Shown here: positions 17,010-25,246 of the stretch, piece after piece
Layout of the letters: each line of letters opens with the position of its first letter
Position numbering within the stretch: the stretch's first letter is position 1
Assembly: GCA_965223725.1 (NCBI GenBank)
Contig: CBDCXE010000005.1
Coordinates: forward strand, 434,001 to 498,000
Length of the DNA: 64,000 nucleotides
Reading direction: 5' to 3'
From: CBDCXE01 sp965223725 [NCBI: Nitrospinota bacterium]
Lineage (GTDB): Bacteria; Nitrospinota_A; UBA7883
The notes under the pieces: generated by a model
What the model saw: the letters and a program-made list of their open reading frames with translations, nothing else
What the model was told of the DNA's origin: nothing
Databases searched by the model: none
Translations under genes and position numbers: made by a program

Positions 17010-17840
17010 TTATTGATTCTTTGAATTGTGGTCTTCTTGTTTATCCAATACCTTGACTATATAGTTGAGCAAAGAGATAGATTTTAAACTGTTGAGTTCT
17101 ATACCATAATCAACGGCCTCCCCGTGTAATACTTGATGCCTATTTAATTCTGAAAAACCTTGATCACGATCTTTTTTAGAATAATTGATAGGAAGATTTT
17201 CGGTTAAAGGATACAAAAATATTGATCGAAACGAATTGGCTTCATTGCTCTCAACATATTTTTTTATTTTAGGAAAACCATTCCTGTCTTTACTGTATAG
17301 GTTGATTTTAATGAGCTCCCAACAAATACCATCTGCTTGTATTAAGAATATAGGTACTGATAACTCAAAATCACATCGAGAATGTGCGGTAAATGCTTTC
17401 TCAAGTATAGGCTTTCGATTAGGGAACCTACCGCAAACACTACTTTCTATTTCTGGCAATCGACTTCTATAATATTCAATCAACCAATGATCGATTTCTT
17501 CGTGGCTTTCACTGTTATATGCTTCCCCAAGTTTACGCAATTGAGTTGGAGTCATTTCAAGGTCTGGAGACCACCCACGTGTTGCAGCTGCAAGTAAGGG
17601 GTCAGGTAAATGTTTTAATAAACTATTTTTGTAATCATCAATATATTTTTGCTCAACTTTCGTTAGCTTATCTATCGTCGCGCTGTTTATTCCTGCGGAA
17701 ATTGATTGAATTTGCTCGTTAAAATCCCTTTGTGTCTCAATGATATGTGAAATTGCAGTCGGATCAAGAAGTTTCATTAAATTTTTCATAAGCACTTTTT
17801 GCCAAGTCATGATATTCATAATATTATAATAACAGATCAA
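17010..17840 (-). CDS. AT-rich HEPN-like hypothetical protein
   Basis: A 276-residue soluble protein of unknown family. It is mostly helical, with a beta-rich middle around CDFELSVPIFLIQADG. Near the C-terminus, NRHQVLHGEAVDYG is followed by ELNSLKSISLLNYIV. The R-x4-H pattern in RHQVLH followed by helices resembles the catalytic motif of HEPN ribonucleases found in toxins and phage defence, but I cannot confirm the fold. Base composition is visibly more AT-rich than neighbours, suggesting acquisition. Several in-frame ATGs lie in the first 22 codons, so the true start is uncertain. A dispersed repeat lies directly upstream. Confidence 0.7.
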   Translation of the reverse strand: MICYYNIMNIMTWQKVLMKNLMKLLDPTAISHIIETQRDFNEQIQSISAGINSATIDKLTKVEQKYIDDYKNSLLKHLPDPLLAAATRGWSPDLEMTPTQLRKLGEAYNSESHEEIDHWLIEYYRSRLPEIESSVCGRFPNRKPILEKAFTAHSRCDFELSVPIFLIQADGICWELIKINLYSKDRNGFPKIKKYVESNEANSFRSIFLYPLTENLPINYSKKDRDQGFSELNRHQVLHGEAVDYGIELNSLKSISLLNYIVKVLDKQEDHNSKNQ

Positions 17841-17866
17841 GCTTTACAAATACGAAAAAACCACAA

Positions 17867-18070
17867 TTTAGCAATAACAGGCCAAAATAGCTGATTTTGG
17901 ATCCTTCAAATCCCTCAAATGCTATTTACTGGCGGTAATAACTCTTGTATCGTCGGGTTAATGCACAATAGAGTGCGGAAAGTAAATTAAAAGAAAGGTT
18001 ATGACCATGAAAAATTTTGGTTGTCGCGATCCTTCAGAAAAGCTTGCAACCTTACATTGATGACGTATTT
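17867..18070 (+). repeat. Dispersed repeat, copy A
   Basis: About 200 bp aligning by eye in order with 24880-25150. Shared blocks are TTAGCAATA..CCAAAAT, TTCAAATCCCTCAAATGC, TATTTACT, a GCGGAAA..AATTAAAAGAAA segment, then GTTATGACCATGAAAAAT, GTCGCGA and AGCTTGCAACCTTACATTGATGAC. It contains a start codon at 18007 with a short reading frame of 17 codons (CRDPSEKLATLH, then two stops). This fills the gap between 17840 and 18086; no other gene is visible there. Confidence 0.6.
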
Positions 18071-18085
18071 GTGGTGCGAAGTGCG

Positions 18086-21000
18086 TTACGTCGTTTGGTC
18101 CCCTTTGCTTATCAGATCGTTGACGATCAGGTAGACGGCTGGGACGAGGACCAGCGTGAAAATGGTCGATACTGTAAGGCCGCCGACTATGGCGGTGGCG
18201 AGGCCGGAATAGAGCTCCGACCCGGCGCCGCCGCGGACCATGAGCGGGAGCATGCCGAAGACCGTGGTGATCGTGCTCATGAATATCGGGCGGATGCGCG
18301 TCTTCACTGCCTCTATCATCGCCTCTTTCTTTGGCATGCCATGCTCTGTATTGTTGCGTATGGACTGATGCACCAGCAGGATGGCGTTGTTGACCACAAT
18401 ACCCGCCAAAATAATAAACCCCAGTACGGTCAAAACATCCAGCGGTACACCCATGCCAACCACGGCCACCATGGCGCCCGACGCGGCCAATGGAACGGCG
18501 AACATGATGATCAGCGGATAGAGAAATGATTCGAACAGCGCCGCCATCAGCAGGTATACGATAACAATCGCCAGTATGAACGAACCGGAGAGAGCTTTCG
18601 CCGTGGCCTCCAGGTCGCTGGCGGAGCCGGACAACGATATTGAATAGCCAATGTCGAGCTTTTGTCGGATCGGTTTGAGGATGGTTTCGTTTACTCCCTC
18701 GACCATTGTCTGCAATGGCGTCTCCTGCGCCTTTGTCACCATCAGGGTCTCCGCCCGGTCCATCTCTATATGGTTTATCCGTGTCGGTCCGGTGGTCTCT
18801 ACAATTTTGGCCAGAGAGTCGAGCTGGACCGCGATGCCGTTGGCGCCATATATCATGATGTTTTCCAGCGAGTGCCGGTTGACAAATGCGCCTTCTTCTC
18901 CTTTTACGGTGATGTCGATCTCTTCGCCGCCAATTTTATAGAGGGTCGCTTTCTTGCCGGCGACCAGCGTCTCCACCACCTCCGAGATGTCGCTGACGGA
19001 AAGGTTCAGGTCGGCCGCGCGCTCCCGGTCGATGTACACCTGGTATTCCGGGCCGCCCGATTCCTGACTGGAGCGGACGAACTCCACCCCCTCGACGCCC
19101 ATCAGCTTGCCCCTGATCTCGTTGGAAATCGCTTTTATTTTCCCGAACTCCAGGCCCCGGATTTCAATCTCCATATCGGAGCCTGAAAAGCGGGAAAAGA
19201 GTGGAATTTGAAAAGCTCTGGCATATTCGAACCCTGGCGCGCCACCAATCTCCTTGTTAATTTTTTGCGCCACACGGGCGATTTCCAGCCTATATTCATC
19301 TTTAACCCTGGCGCCTATGCCATTGAATCTGCTGGAGACCACATGGAATATATATCTCACCTCCGGGACGTTTAGTATCTTTTCGGCGATGGCGTCGGAG
19401 TATTTTTGAGAAGCCTCGATATTGGACCCTACAAACGACTTGAACGTTGTGAATATCATGTTCCGGTTGCCCTTCGGCAGATATTCCATCTTCGGAATTA
19501 TTGCGGCAACGGACAAAGCGGCAAGCACAATGACCGCCGCAACCGCCAGCTTTAGTTTCGTAGAGCTGACAGACAATTTCTCTGTTATCGAGATAAATAT
19601 ATGGCTGATATACCCGCCCAGCTTGTCAATCATCAGCATCTTTAGCGCCCCGCCACCAAACGAGCCGGAAAATAGCGCACCGACACCAAGGATCCGGGCG
19701 GAGAGCATCGGTATCACGGTGATCGATACAATCAGCGACACCAGCACAGAGCAGGATATGGCGATGGCGATATCACGGAATAGCTGCCCCGCCTCCTCCT
19801 TCACAAAAATGATCGGGATAAAAACCGCCAGCGTTGTCAGCGTGGAGGCGAGGATGGCGCCCCATACTTCCTCCGTCCCCTCCAGCGCCGCCTGCGCCTT
19901 CCCCTTGCCCATCTGCAGGTGGCGGTATATGTTTTCCAGCACCACGATGGCGTTGTCCACCACCATGCCGACGGCAAACGCCATGCCCGCCAGCGATATG
20001 ATGTTTATCGACCGGCCGAACAGGCCCAGCAGTATGAACCCGGAGAAGGCGACGATCGGGATCGCCAGGCCGATGACCAGCGTGCTCCTGAACGATTTTA
20101 AAAACAGGATAAGCGCTATCACAGCCAGCAGGGCGCCAAAGGCGAAGTTGTATGTCACAAACTGGATCGACTCCCAGATATAGTCGCTGGAGTCGTAGCT
20201 TTCACGCACAGAAACACCTTGCGGCGCCAGCTCTTCGTTCAACTGTTCAATCACAGACTCCAGTTTGCTGATCACGGCGATGGTATTGGCGTCAGATTTT
20301 TTCACAATGCCGAAGGCCACCGCCGGCTCCCCCATGATTTTCACCATCGAGCTTCGTTTCTTGAATGTATCGTACACATTGGCCACATCCCGCAGATAGA
20401 CCGGGCCGCCCTGGCTGTCTTTCTTGACAATCAACGCTTCTATATCCCCGATGCCCTTGAACAGCCCCACCGTGCGCACCAGATAGCGGCGTTTGCCCTG
20501 GTCGATATGTCCGCCCCGGACGTTCATGTTCTCCAGCCGTAATGCGGCCAGCAGATCACGGACACCCAGCCCCCGCGCGGATAGCGCCCTGAAATCCACG
20601 ACCACCTGTATCTCCCGTTCCTCACCGCCATACACACGGATCTCGCCGACGCCTTCTATTCGTTCGAACCGGGGCACAATAAAATCGTCCGCCAGCACAC
20701 GCAACCTGTTCACCGGCATCCTGCCCCGCAGGTTCGCCCAATAGATAGACTGCCGCTCGGAGCTGGTCCCGGCGAATATCACCGGTTCGTCCGCTTCTTC
20801 CGGGAACTCTTTAACCCGGGAGAGACGTTTGATTATATCGATGACGGCGATATCCTTGTTCACCCCCCACTCGAATTCCAGCTCTATGGTGGATGCGCCC
20901 TCGCGGGATGATGAGGTGATCCGGCGGAGCCCTTCCACGGCCTGAAGTTTCTCCTCTATCGGTATGGTGATCTGTTCTTCAACCTCCTGGGGGGCGGCGC

Positions 21001-21157
21001 CTGAGTAGGCTGTGGATATTTTGATTTCCGGTTTGTCCACAGTCGGCTTCAGTTGTACTGGAATTTTTGAAAGTGTGAGCCCGCCGAATATCACGATCAA
21101 AATAATACCGACAATTACGGTGACTGGATTATTTATGGAAAACCTGATGATCCACAT
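18086..21157 (-). CDS. RND efflux transporter permease (HAE1-type)
   Basis: Inner-membrane proton-driven pump subunit of 1,023 residues, the usual length. The first helix (residues 7-28) is followed by the porter domain (PQEVEEQITIPIEEKL, GLRRITSSSREG), helices 2-6, a second porter half and helices 8-12. The proton-relay helix 4 reads GMVVDNAIVVLENI with one Asp where AcrB has two. This composition is typical of multidrug/organic-solute members, not CusA metal pumps. It lies 58 bp downstream of its membrane-fusion partner. No outer-membrane TolC-type gene is in the window. Substrate unknown. Confidence 0.93.
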   Translation of the reverse strand: MWIIRFSINNPVTVIVGIILIVIFGGLTLSKIPVQLKPTVDKPEIKISTAYSGAAPQEVEEQITIPIEEKLQAVEGLRRITSSSREGASTIELEFEWGVNKDIAVIDIIKRLSRVKEFPEEADEPVIFAGTSSERQSIYWANLRGRMPVNRLRVLADDFIVPRFERIEGVGEIRVYGGEEREIQVVVDFRALSARGLGVRDLLAALRLENMNVRGGHIDQGKRRYLVRTVGLFKGIGDIEALIVKKDSQGGPVYLRDVANVYDTFKKRSSMVKIMGEPAVAFGIVKKSDANTIAVISKLESVIEQLNEELAPQGVSVRESYDSSDYIWESIQFVTYNFAFGALLAVIALILFLKSFRSTLVIGLAIPIVAFSGFILLGLFGRSINIISLAGMAFAVGMVVDNAIVVLENIYRHLQMGKGKAQAALEGTEEVWGAILASTLTTLAVFIPIIFVKEEAGQLFRDIAIAISCSVLVSLIVSITVIPMLSARILGVGALFSGSFGGGALKMLMIDKLGGYISHIFISITEKLSVSSTKLKLAVAAVIVLAALSVAAIIPKMEYLPKGNRNMIFTTFKSFVGSNIEASQKYSDAIAEKILNVPEVRYIFHVVSSRFNGIGARVKDEYRLEIARVAQKINKEIGGAPGFEYARAFQIPLFSRFSGSDMEIEIRGLEFGKIKAISNEIRGKLMGVEGVEFVRSSQESGGPEYQVYIDRERAADLNLSVSDISEVVETLVAGKKATLYKIGGEEIDITVKGEEGAFVNRHSLENIMIYGANGIAVQLDSLAKIVETTGPTRINHIEMDRAETLMVTKAQETPLQTMVEGVNETILKPIRQKLDIGYSISLSGSASDLEATAKALSGSFILAIVIVYLLMAALFESFLYPLIIMFAVPLAASGAMVAVVGMGVPLDVLTVLGFIILAGIVVNNAILLVHQSIRNNTEHGMPKKEAMIEAVKTRIRPIFMSTITTVFGMLPLMVRGGAGSELYSGLATAIVGGLTVSTIFTLVLVPAVYLIVNDLISKGDQTT

Positions 21158-21215
21158 AGTAGCTGTTCTGTTATATCAGGCCGTCAGATACCGGGATGTA
21201 GGCTACCTAAGTAGC

Positions 21216-22358
21216 TCATGATTGTTTGCCGCCCAACACAATCACCTTCTGGCCGTCCTGCAATATCTCGTTCCCTGTAACCACCAGCTTCTCATCGACG
21301 GATATATCACCGGTCACCTCCACCCGCTCGCCATGTTGTCTGCCGAGGGTGATAGCCTTTTCCCTGACGGTGTCAGGGCCTTCGATAGCATAGACAATCG
21401 CCTTGTTCGAGCGGAGGACAACCGCGTCCCGGGGGACCAGCAGCACCGTCTGCTTGCCGGTGGTCGGTATTTTGATCCTGGCGAACATGCCCGCCAATAT
21501 CTTATGTTCCGGGTTATCCATCACGATCCGGATAGGAAAGGTGCGGGTGTTCTGATTCACCTTCGGCACCAGCGCGGCCACATTACCGGCGAACTCCATC
21601 CCGGGCAACGCGTCGAAGGTGACGGCCACCTCCTTGCCAGACGCGACGGCCGACATCAACCGCTCCGGCGCTTCTGTGATCACCTCGACCTTGTGGGTAT
21701 CCACTATTTCAAAAAGGTTGCCACCCTTCTCCACCCAGTAACCTTCCTCCACTTGCTTGCCTGTGATGAAACCGCCGAAGGGCGCCTTGATGTTTAGATT
21801 GGCCTGGTCGTACAAGGCTCGCTCCAGCTCCGCCTGGCGAAGGTTCACTTTCGATCGGGCAAGGTCCACATCCAGCTCTGCGTTCTGTTTCGCCTCTAGC
21901 GACCCAATGTTTTGGGCATAAAGCTCCGCCGCCCGCTTTTGCGTCAGCTTTACCTTGGCCAGCTCGGTTTTCGCTTCCTTCAGCCGGTTCTGGGTTTCGC
22001 GGACGATGATTTTATATATGGCGCCGTCGAGCAGAGCCACGGTTTCATCCTTGGTAACGCTGGCGCCTTCACGCTTATCAAAAGCGATGACTTTCCCCGG
22101 AACTTCCGCCGATACCATAGCCTGCCTGAACGCCTTGACAGAGCCAACCAGCGACACGGAAGCCGAGACCTCCTTTTCTATTATCCCCGCCACCTCCACA
22201 GAGACGGGTGGTGGGCCGAACTGGGCGCCGCCGTTTTGCTGGGGCGTCACCGCTGGGGTGGATAGCAACTGTTGCGCGCCGATTGCCAATACCAACACAA
22301 CACCGGCTAAAACAGCCAGCGCCTTGTAACGGTTATTCAAAATCCACTCATATGTCAT
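21216..22358 (-). CDS. RND efflux membrane-fusion (HlyD/AcrA-type) protein
   Basis: Periplasmic adaptor of 380 residues linking the RND pump to an outer-membrane channel. Residues 13-32 form an uncleaved or cleaved signal anchor. A barrel-sandwich half (SAEVPGKVIAFDKREGASV) leads into a helical hairpin around 115-175 and back to the second lipoyl half (LNIKAPFGGFITGKQVEEGYWV). Beta-barrel and membrane-proximal domains follow. It is first in the operon, before the permease. Confidence 0.93.
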   Translation of the reverse strand: MTYEWILNNRYKALAVLAGVVLVLAIGAQQLLSTPAVTPQQNGGAQFGPPPVSVEVAGIIEKEVSASVSLVGSVKAFRQAMVSAEVPGKVIAFDKREGASVTKDETVALLDGAIYKIIVRETQNRLKEAKTELAKVKLTQKRAAELYAQNIGSLEAKQNAELDVDLARSKVNLRQAELERALYDQANLNIKAPFGGFITGKQVEEGYWVEKGGNLFEIVDTHKVEVITEAPERLMSAVASGKEVAVTFDALPGMEFAGNVAALVPKVNQNTRTFPIRIVMDNPEHKILAGMFARIKIPTTGKQTVLLVPRDAVVLRSNKAIVYAIEGPDTVREKAITLGRQHGERVEVTGDISVDEKLVVTGNEILQDGQKVIVLGGKQS

Positions 22359-22412
22359 AACGTTGATATTATACGCTTTTTAGGAAATCAGCGGATTGGT
22401 CAATCGTCGTCG

Positions 22413-23861
22413 CTAGCCGGTTTGCTCGTTACTACTTTTTTTGCCGACGCAGATGACCGACAATCCGGTATCCGGGAACAACGGGTCGAGGTGGCGCAGC
22501 AGAGGCACCAACTTGTCGAAAATTTTCAGCTGGAACGTGTCCATCTTCTCCTTTTGCAGCAGCACCGCGTTCAGCCACCAGCCGGGTATGGCGAACATAT
22601 TAAACCCGAACGATTTCTCTATGGTATAGCCGTTTTGCTTTATCAGGCTTTCCAGCGCGCCTTTCTCATACCTGCGATAATGGCCCACCTGCCGGTCGTA
22701 GGAGCCGTACAGCCCGGCATATTGCGGCACCAACAGGATCAGCGTGCCATCCGGCTCCAGCGCCCTGCGCATCCTTTGCAACGCGGCGGCGTCATCCTCC
22801 ACATGCTCCAGCACGTTCAGGCAGACTATGGTGTCGTAGCTCGCTTCACCCAGGGCGGCGAAATCTTCATCACTGCCCAGGTCGAGTTTTGCAACATTCA
22901 CCGTTTCGTCATTTTCGAAGGTTTCCTTCAGCAGGTTCAGATACACCGGGTCGAGGTCGGTGACGGTCAGCTTCTCCCGTTTCGGCAGCAGCCTGCTGAT
23001 GTTGCCGATACCAGAGCCCACCTCCAGGATACGTTTCCCCAGATGTGGTTTTATGCTATCCGCCATCCAGCCGTTGAAATTGCGCGCGATCGACATATCG
23101 TCCAGCATCTCGTGCCCTTGCCGGTCGCCGCCGCTGTCGCTGGTCAGCCACGATTTCAGGATGACGTAGACCGCTTCGAAGCCATCGGCCCAGCCGGTTT
23201 TTTTCCCTTCATCCTTCGACCGGCCGTAATAGCTGATCGGAATTTCATAGATGGTCAACCCCCGCTTGGCCACCTTGGCCGTGATCTCCGGCTCGAACCC
23301 GAACCGGTTAGAATGTATCGGTATGGTTTTCAATATATCGGTCCGAAACAGCTTATAGCAGGTCTCCATATCGGTCAGGTTCAGCCCGGTGAACATGTTG
23401 GACATGGTCGTCAACATCCGGTTGCCCAACGACCGGTAAAACCGGGGCACCCGCGTCATCTTCCTCGACCCGAACCGCGAGCCGTAGACAACATCGGCGC
23501 CATGCTCCAGCACAGGACCGAGCAGAAACTGATACTCCTCCGGGTCATACTCCAGGTCGGCGTCCTGTATCACCACATAGTCACCATCGGCGTGCTCGAT
23601 CGCCCGGCGGACGGCGGCGCCTTTGCCCTGGTTCTTGTCATGGTAATAGGCGCGGACCTGATGACCGTTTCCATTCACGATATCGGCGATCACCTTTCGT
23701 GTGTCGTCGGTGGAGCCGTCATCGACGATGATCAGCTCCCGGTCGAAGTTATCGGGGAGTGTGGCGGCCAATACCTTCTCCACGCATTCTTTGATGAACT
23801 CCTGCTCGTTGTAAACAGGCATCAGTATGGACAAGGTTTTCCTGTCGGTGTCGTCGCGCAT
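22413..23861 (-). CDS. Family 2 glycosyltransferase fused to SAM methyltransferase
   Basis: Two enzymes in one 482-residue chain. Residues 1-240 are a DPM1/DPG-synthase-like GT2 domain: LSILMPVYNEQEF, IIVDDGSTDDT, NQGKGAAVRRA, QDADLEYDP (the metal-binding Asp motif) and TDMETCYKLFR. After a short linker, residues 250-482 form a class I methyltransferase: ILEVGSGIGNISRLL (SAM loop), TVTDLDPVYL, CLNVLEHVEDD and LVPQYAGLYGSYD. There is no strong membrane anchor. Together they could transfer a sugar to a polyprenyl phosphate and methylate an intermediate, but substrates cannot be told from sequence. It appears to be a single-gene unit, with 54 bp to the efflux gene downstream. Confidence 0.9.
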   Translation of the reverse strand: MRDDTDRKTLSILMPVYNEQEFIKECVEKVLAATLPDNFDRELIIVDDGSTDDTRKVIADIVNGNGHQVRAYYHDKNQGKGAAVRRAIEHADGDYVVIQDADLEYDPEEYQFLLGPVLEHGADVVYGSRFGSRKMTRVPRFYRSLGNRMLTTMSNMFTGLNLTDMETCYKLFRTDILKTIPIHSNRFGFEPEITAKVAKRGLTIYEIPISYYGRSKDEGKKTGWADGFEAVYVILKSWLTSDSGGDRQGHEMLDDMSIARNFNGWMADSIKPHLGKRILEVGSGIGNISRLLPKREKLTVTDLDPVYLNLLKETFENDETVNVAKLDLGSDEDFAALGEASYDTIVCLNVLEHVEDDAAALQRMRRALEPDGTLILLVPQYAGLYGSYDRQVGHYRRYEKGALESLIKQNGYTIEKSFGFNMFAIPGWWLNAVLLQKEKMDTFQLKIFDKLVPLLRHLDPLFPDTGLSVICVGKKSSNEQTG

Positions 23862-24123
23862 AATAGTTATAATAATTTATCGAATCAAAATGATAGATGA
23901 TTATCCACGACCCGCCACAATTAATCAAGGTGGCGTTGGCGTGGCCAGTGCAAGTTATGCTGTCGGGGTAAGCGAGGGCGTCTTACAGGTTAAAATACCG
24001 CCTATGCGCCAGCCTGATATTAACCACATGGAAAAAGTGGGACACCATGCCAGGGGCGTGGTCACATATACCGCACCGATGAGATTATCCGTGGCGCACC
24101 ATACCGGCATAGCCTGATTTAGC
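23862..24123. other. Intergenic region with large imperfect hairpin
   Basis: No convincing gene. Positions 23905-23944 contain CCACGACCCGCCAC facing GTGGCGTTGGCGTGG across an 11-base loop, a strong imperfect hairpin about 45 bp upstream of the glycosyltransferase start. An open frame of about 75 codons runs across the plus strand from 23890 but has no recognisable motif or ribosome-binding site. Confidence 0.4.
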
Positions 24124-24444
24124 TCAAACTTCCACGCCTTTATTTACCGCTTCAGATATAATGCCAGGCTGGTTTTTCTTTCGATCAAGTTCTTCCGGTG
24201 TGTAGCAAAGCAGCTCCAGCGGATCGTCTTCCTCCCACATTAAATACAGGTTTGCGGCTCGTTTATACCAGGGGGCGCCATGGAAATCATCAGAAACAAT
24301 CACCAGATCAAAATCGCTGTTATCATGATAATCGTTCCGGGTTCTACTCCCAAAAAATATAACTTTGGCTACATCGATTTCTCCCTGCAACTTTTTTTTA
24401 TAAGCTTTGACAGCGTTCAGGTTTTTATTTTTTTTTGACACCAT
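24124..24444 (-). CDS. MntA-type minimal nucleotidyltransferase antitoxin
   Basis: A 106-residue protein with the minimal nucleotidyltransferase signature GSRTRNDYHDNSDFD, i.e. Gly-Ser, ten residues, then Asp-x-Asp, the metal-binding catalytic motif. In characterised pairs such proteins AMPylate and silence the HEPN toxin. Its start overlaps the end of the HEPN gene by 28 bases. The N-terminus is lysine-rich (MVSKKNKNLNAVKAYKKK). Confidence 0.88.
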   Translation of the reverse strand: MVSKKNKNLNAVKAYKKKLQGEIDVAKVIFFGSRTRNDYHDNSDFDLVIVSDDFHGAPWYKRAANLYLMWEEDDPLELLCYTPEELDRKKNQPGIISEAVNKGVEV

Positions 24445-24794
24445 CGCAATATTTCTCCTGATGCGGAAATCGCGTCTTTTGCGGCTTCCATGTTCTGGGC
24501 TTCATCCAGAAATTCTAAAGCATCCGGGTACCTTGACGCAGTATAAAAAGGATTAAGCAGGCCGCATTTTTCTATAATTGATTTTGGAGCATTGACCTTT
24601 CTTGCCAGCGTTGCCAAGTCATGGATTTTTATCAGGCCAAGGTCGTTCTGCAAACAGAGCGCTTTTAACGCTTTTTCGGCGGCTTGTTGGGCGGCCAGCG
24701 CTGCCCAATCATAGTCTTTGATTTTGAACGAAGCCTTGGCATGTCTTAAATCAGACCCCGCTTTGCTAATCCAGGTTTTGATTATATCTGTCAT
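24417..24794 (-). CDS. HEPN-domain protein of the HEPN/MNT pair
   Basis: A 125-residue all-helical HEPN protein (PF05168 type). Visible features are WISKAGSDLRHAKASF at the N-terminus, WAALAAQQAAEKALKAL near 30-46 and KIHDLATLARKV near 56-67. This class is the toxin or nucleotide-binding half of HEPN/MNT modules. I do not see a clear R-x4-6-H ribonuclease motif near the C-terminus, so nuclease activity is doubtful. The downstream nucleotidyltransferase gene overlaps it. Confidence 0.88.
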   Translation of the reverse strand: MTDIIKTWISKAGSDLRHAKASFKIKDYDWAALAAQQAAEKALKALCLQNDLGLIKIHDLATLARKVNAPKSIIEKCGLLNPFYTASRYPDALEFLDEAQNMEAAKDAISASGEILRWCQKKIKT

Positions 24795-24879
24795 CGTGAT
24801 ATCCTGATACGACCAAGTATATCAAAGAAATAGAAATCGTGGCTAATATTTGCAACTGTAATCTTTAAGATATTATAGT

Positions 24880-25150
24880 TAGCAATATTCAGACCAAAAT
24901 CGCCAAAACTGCATCCCTCAAATGCTTCTTTTGCCTCAAATCCCTCATATGCCTCAAATCAACCAAATGCTCCATTTACCTCAAATGCTTCAAATGCCTC
25001 ACCTGCTGTTTACTTGTGCGAATACTCATTTATATTTGTATGTAATGCGTGATAGGCGCAGAAATGGTAATAGGGAAAAGAATTATGATGACGAAAATAT
25101 ATAGCTGTCGCGACCCGGCGTAGAGCTTGCCACCTTACATTGATGACAGG
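24880..25150 (+). repeat. Dispersed repeat, copy B, expanded
   Basis: Same element as at 17867-18070, in the same orientation. It differs by an expanded block of 9-bp units in its first half and by a one-base deletion plus TAG in the short reading frame (start near 25085, TAG at 25120-25122). Shared blocks include TTAGCAATA..CCAAAAT, TGTTTACT, CGCAGAAATGG, ATTATGATGACGAAAATAT, GTCGCGACC and GCTTGCCACCTTACATTGATGAC. It fills most of the 452-bp gap between 24794 and 25247, just upstream of the HEPN gene and of bioB. Confidence 0.6.
24917..25006. repeat. Degenerate 9-bp tandem repeat
   Basis: Ten consecutive 9-base units related to CTCAAATGC (for example CTCAAATCC, CTCATATGC, TTCAAATGC, CTCACCTGC). 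Copy A of the surrounding repeat has only two such units at the same place, so the array has expanded or contracted between copies. Units are contiguous without spacers. Confidence 0.75.
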
Positions 25151-25246
25151 CCTTAAGTGGCTTTCCGCTGCCCCATGGAAGTTGACTTTCATCGATAGCG
25201 CGCATAACCTGTATCTACGAAAACTTGTAATGAATAACGGATTAAT

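Noticed and set aside
16862-17056. Small plus-strand gene of 64 codons
   Set aside because: No ribosome-binding site or homologous motif; it overlaps the end of the minus-strand AT-rich gene.
22422-23900. Long open frame (492 codons) on the plus strand opposite the glycosyltransferase-methyltransferase gene
   Set aside because: Same reason: an antisense shadow without motifs or a start signal.
23827-24117. Plus-strand gene in the gap upstream of the glycosyltransferase
   Set aside because: No start signal or recognised motif; the frame crosses the start of the real gene and a large hairpin.
24917-25006. CRISPR array
   Set aside because: Units are 9 bp and contiguous with no spacers; no cas genes nearby.
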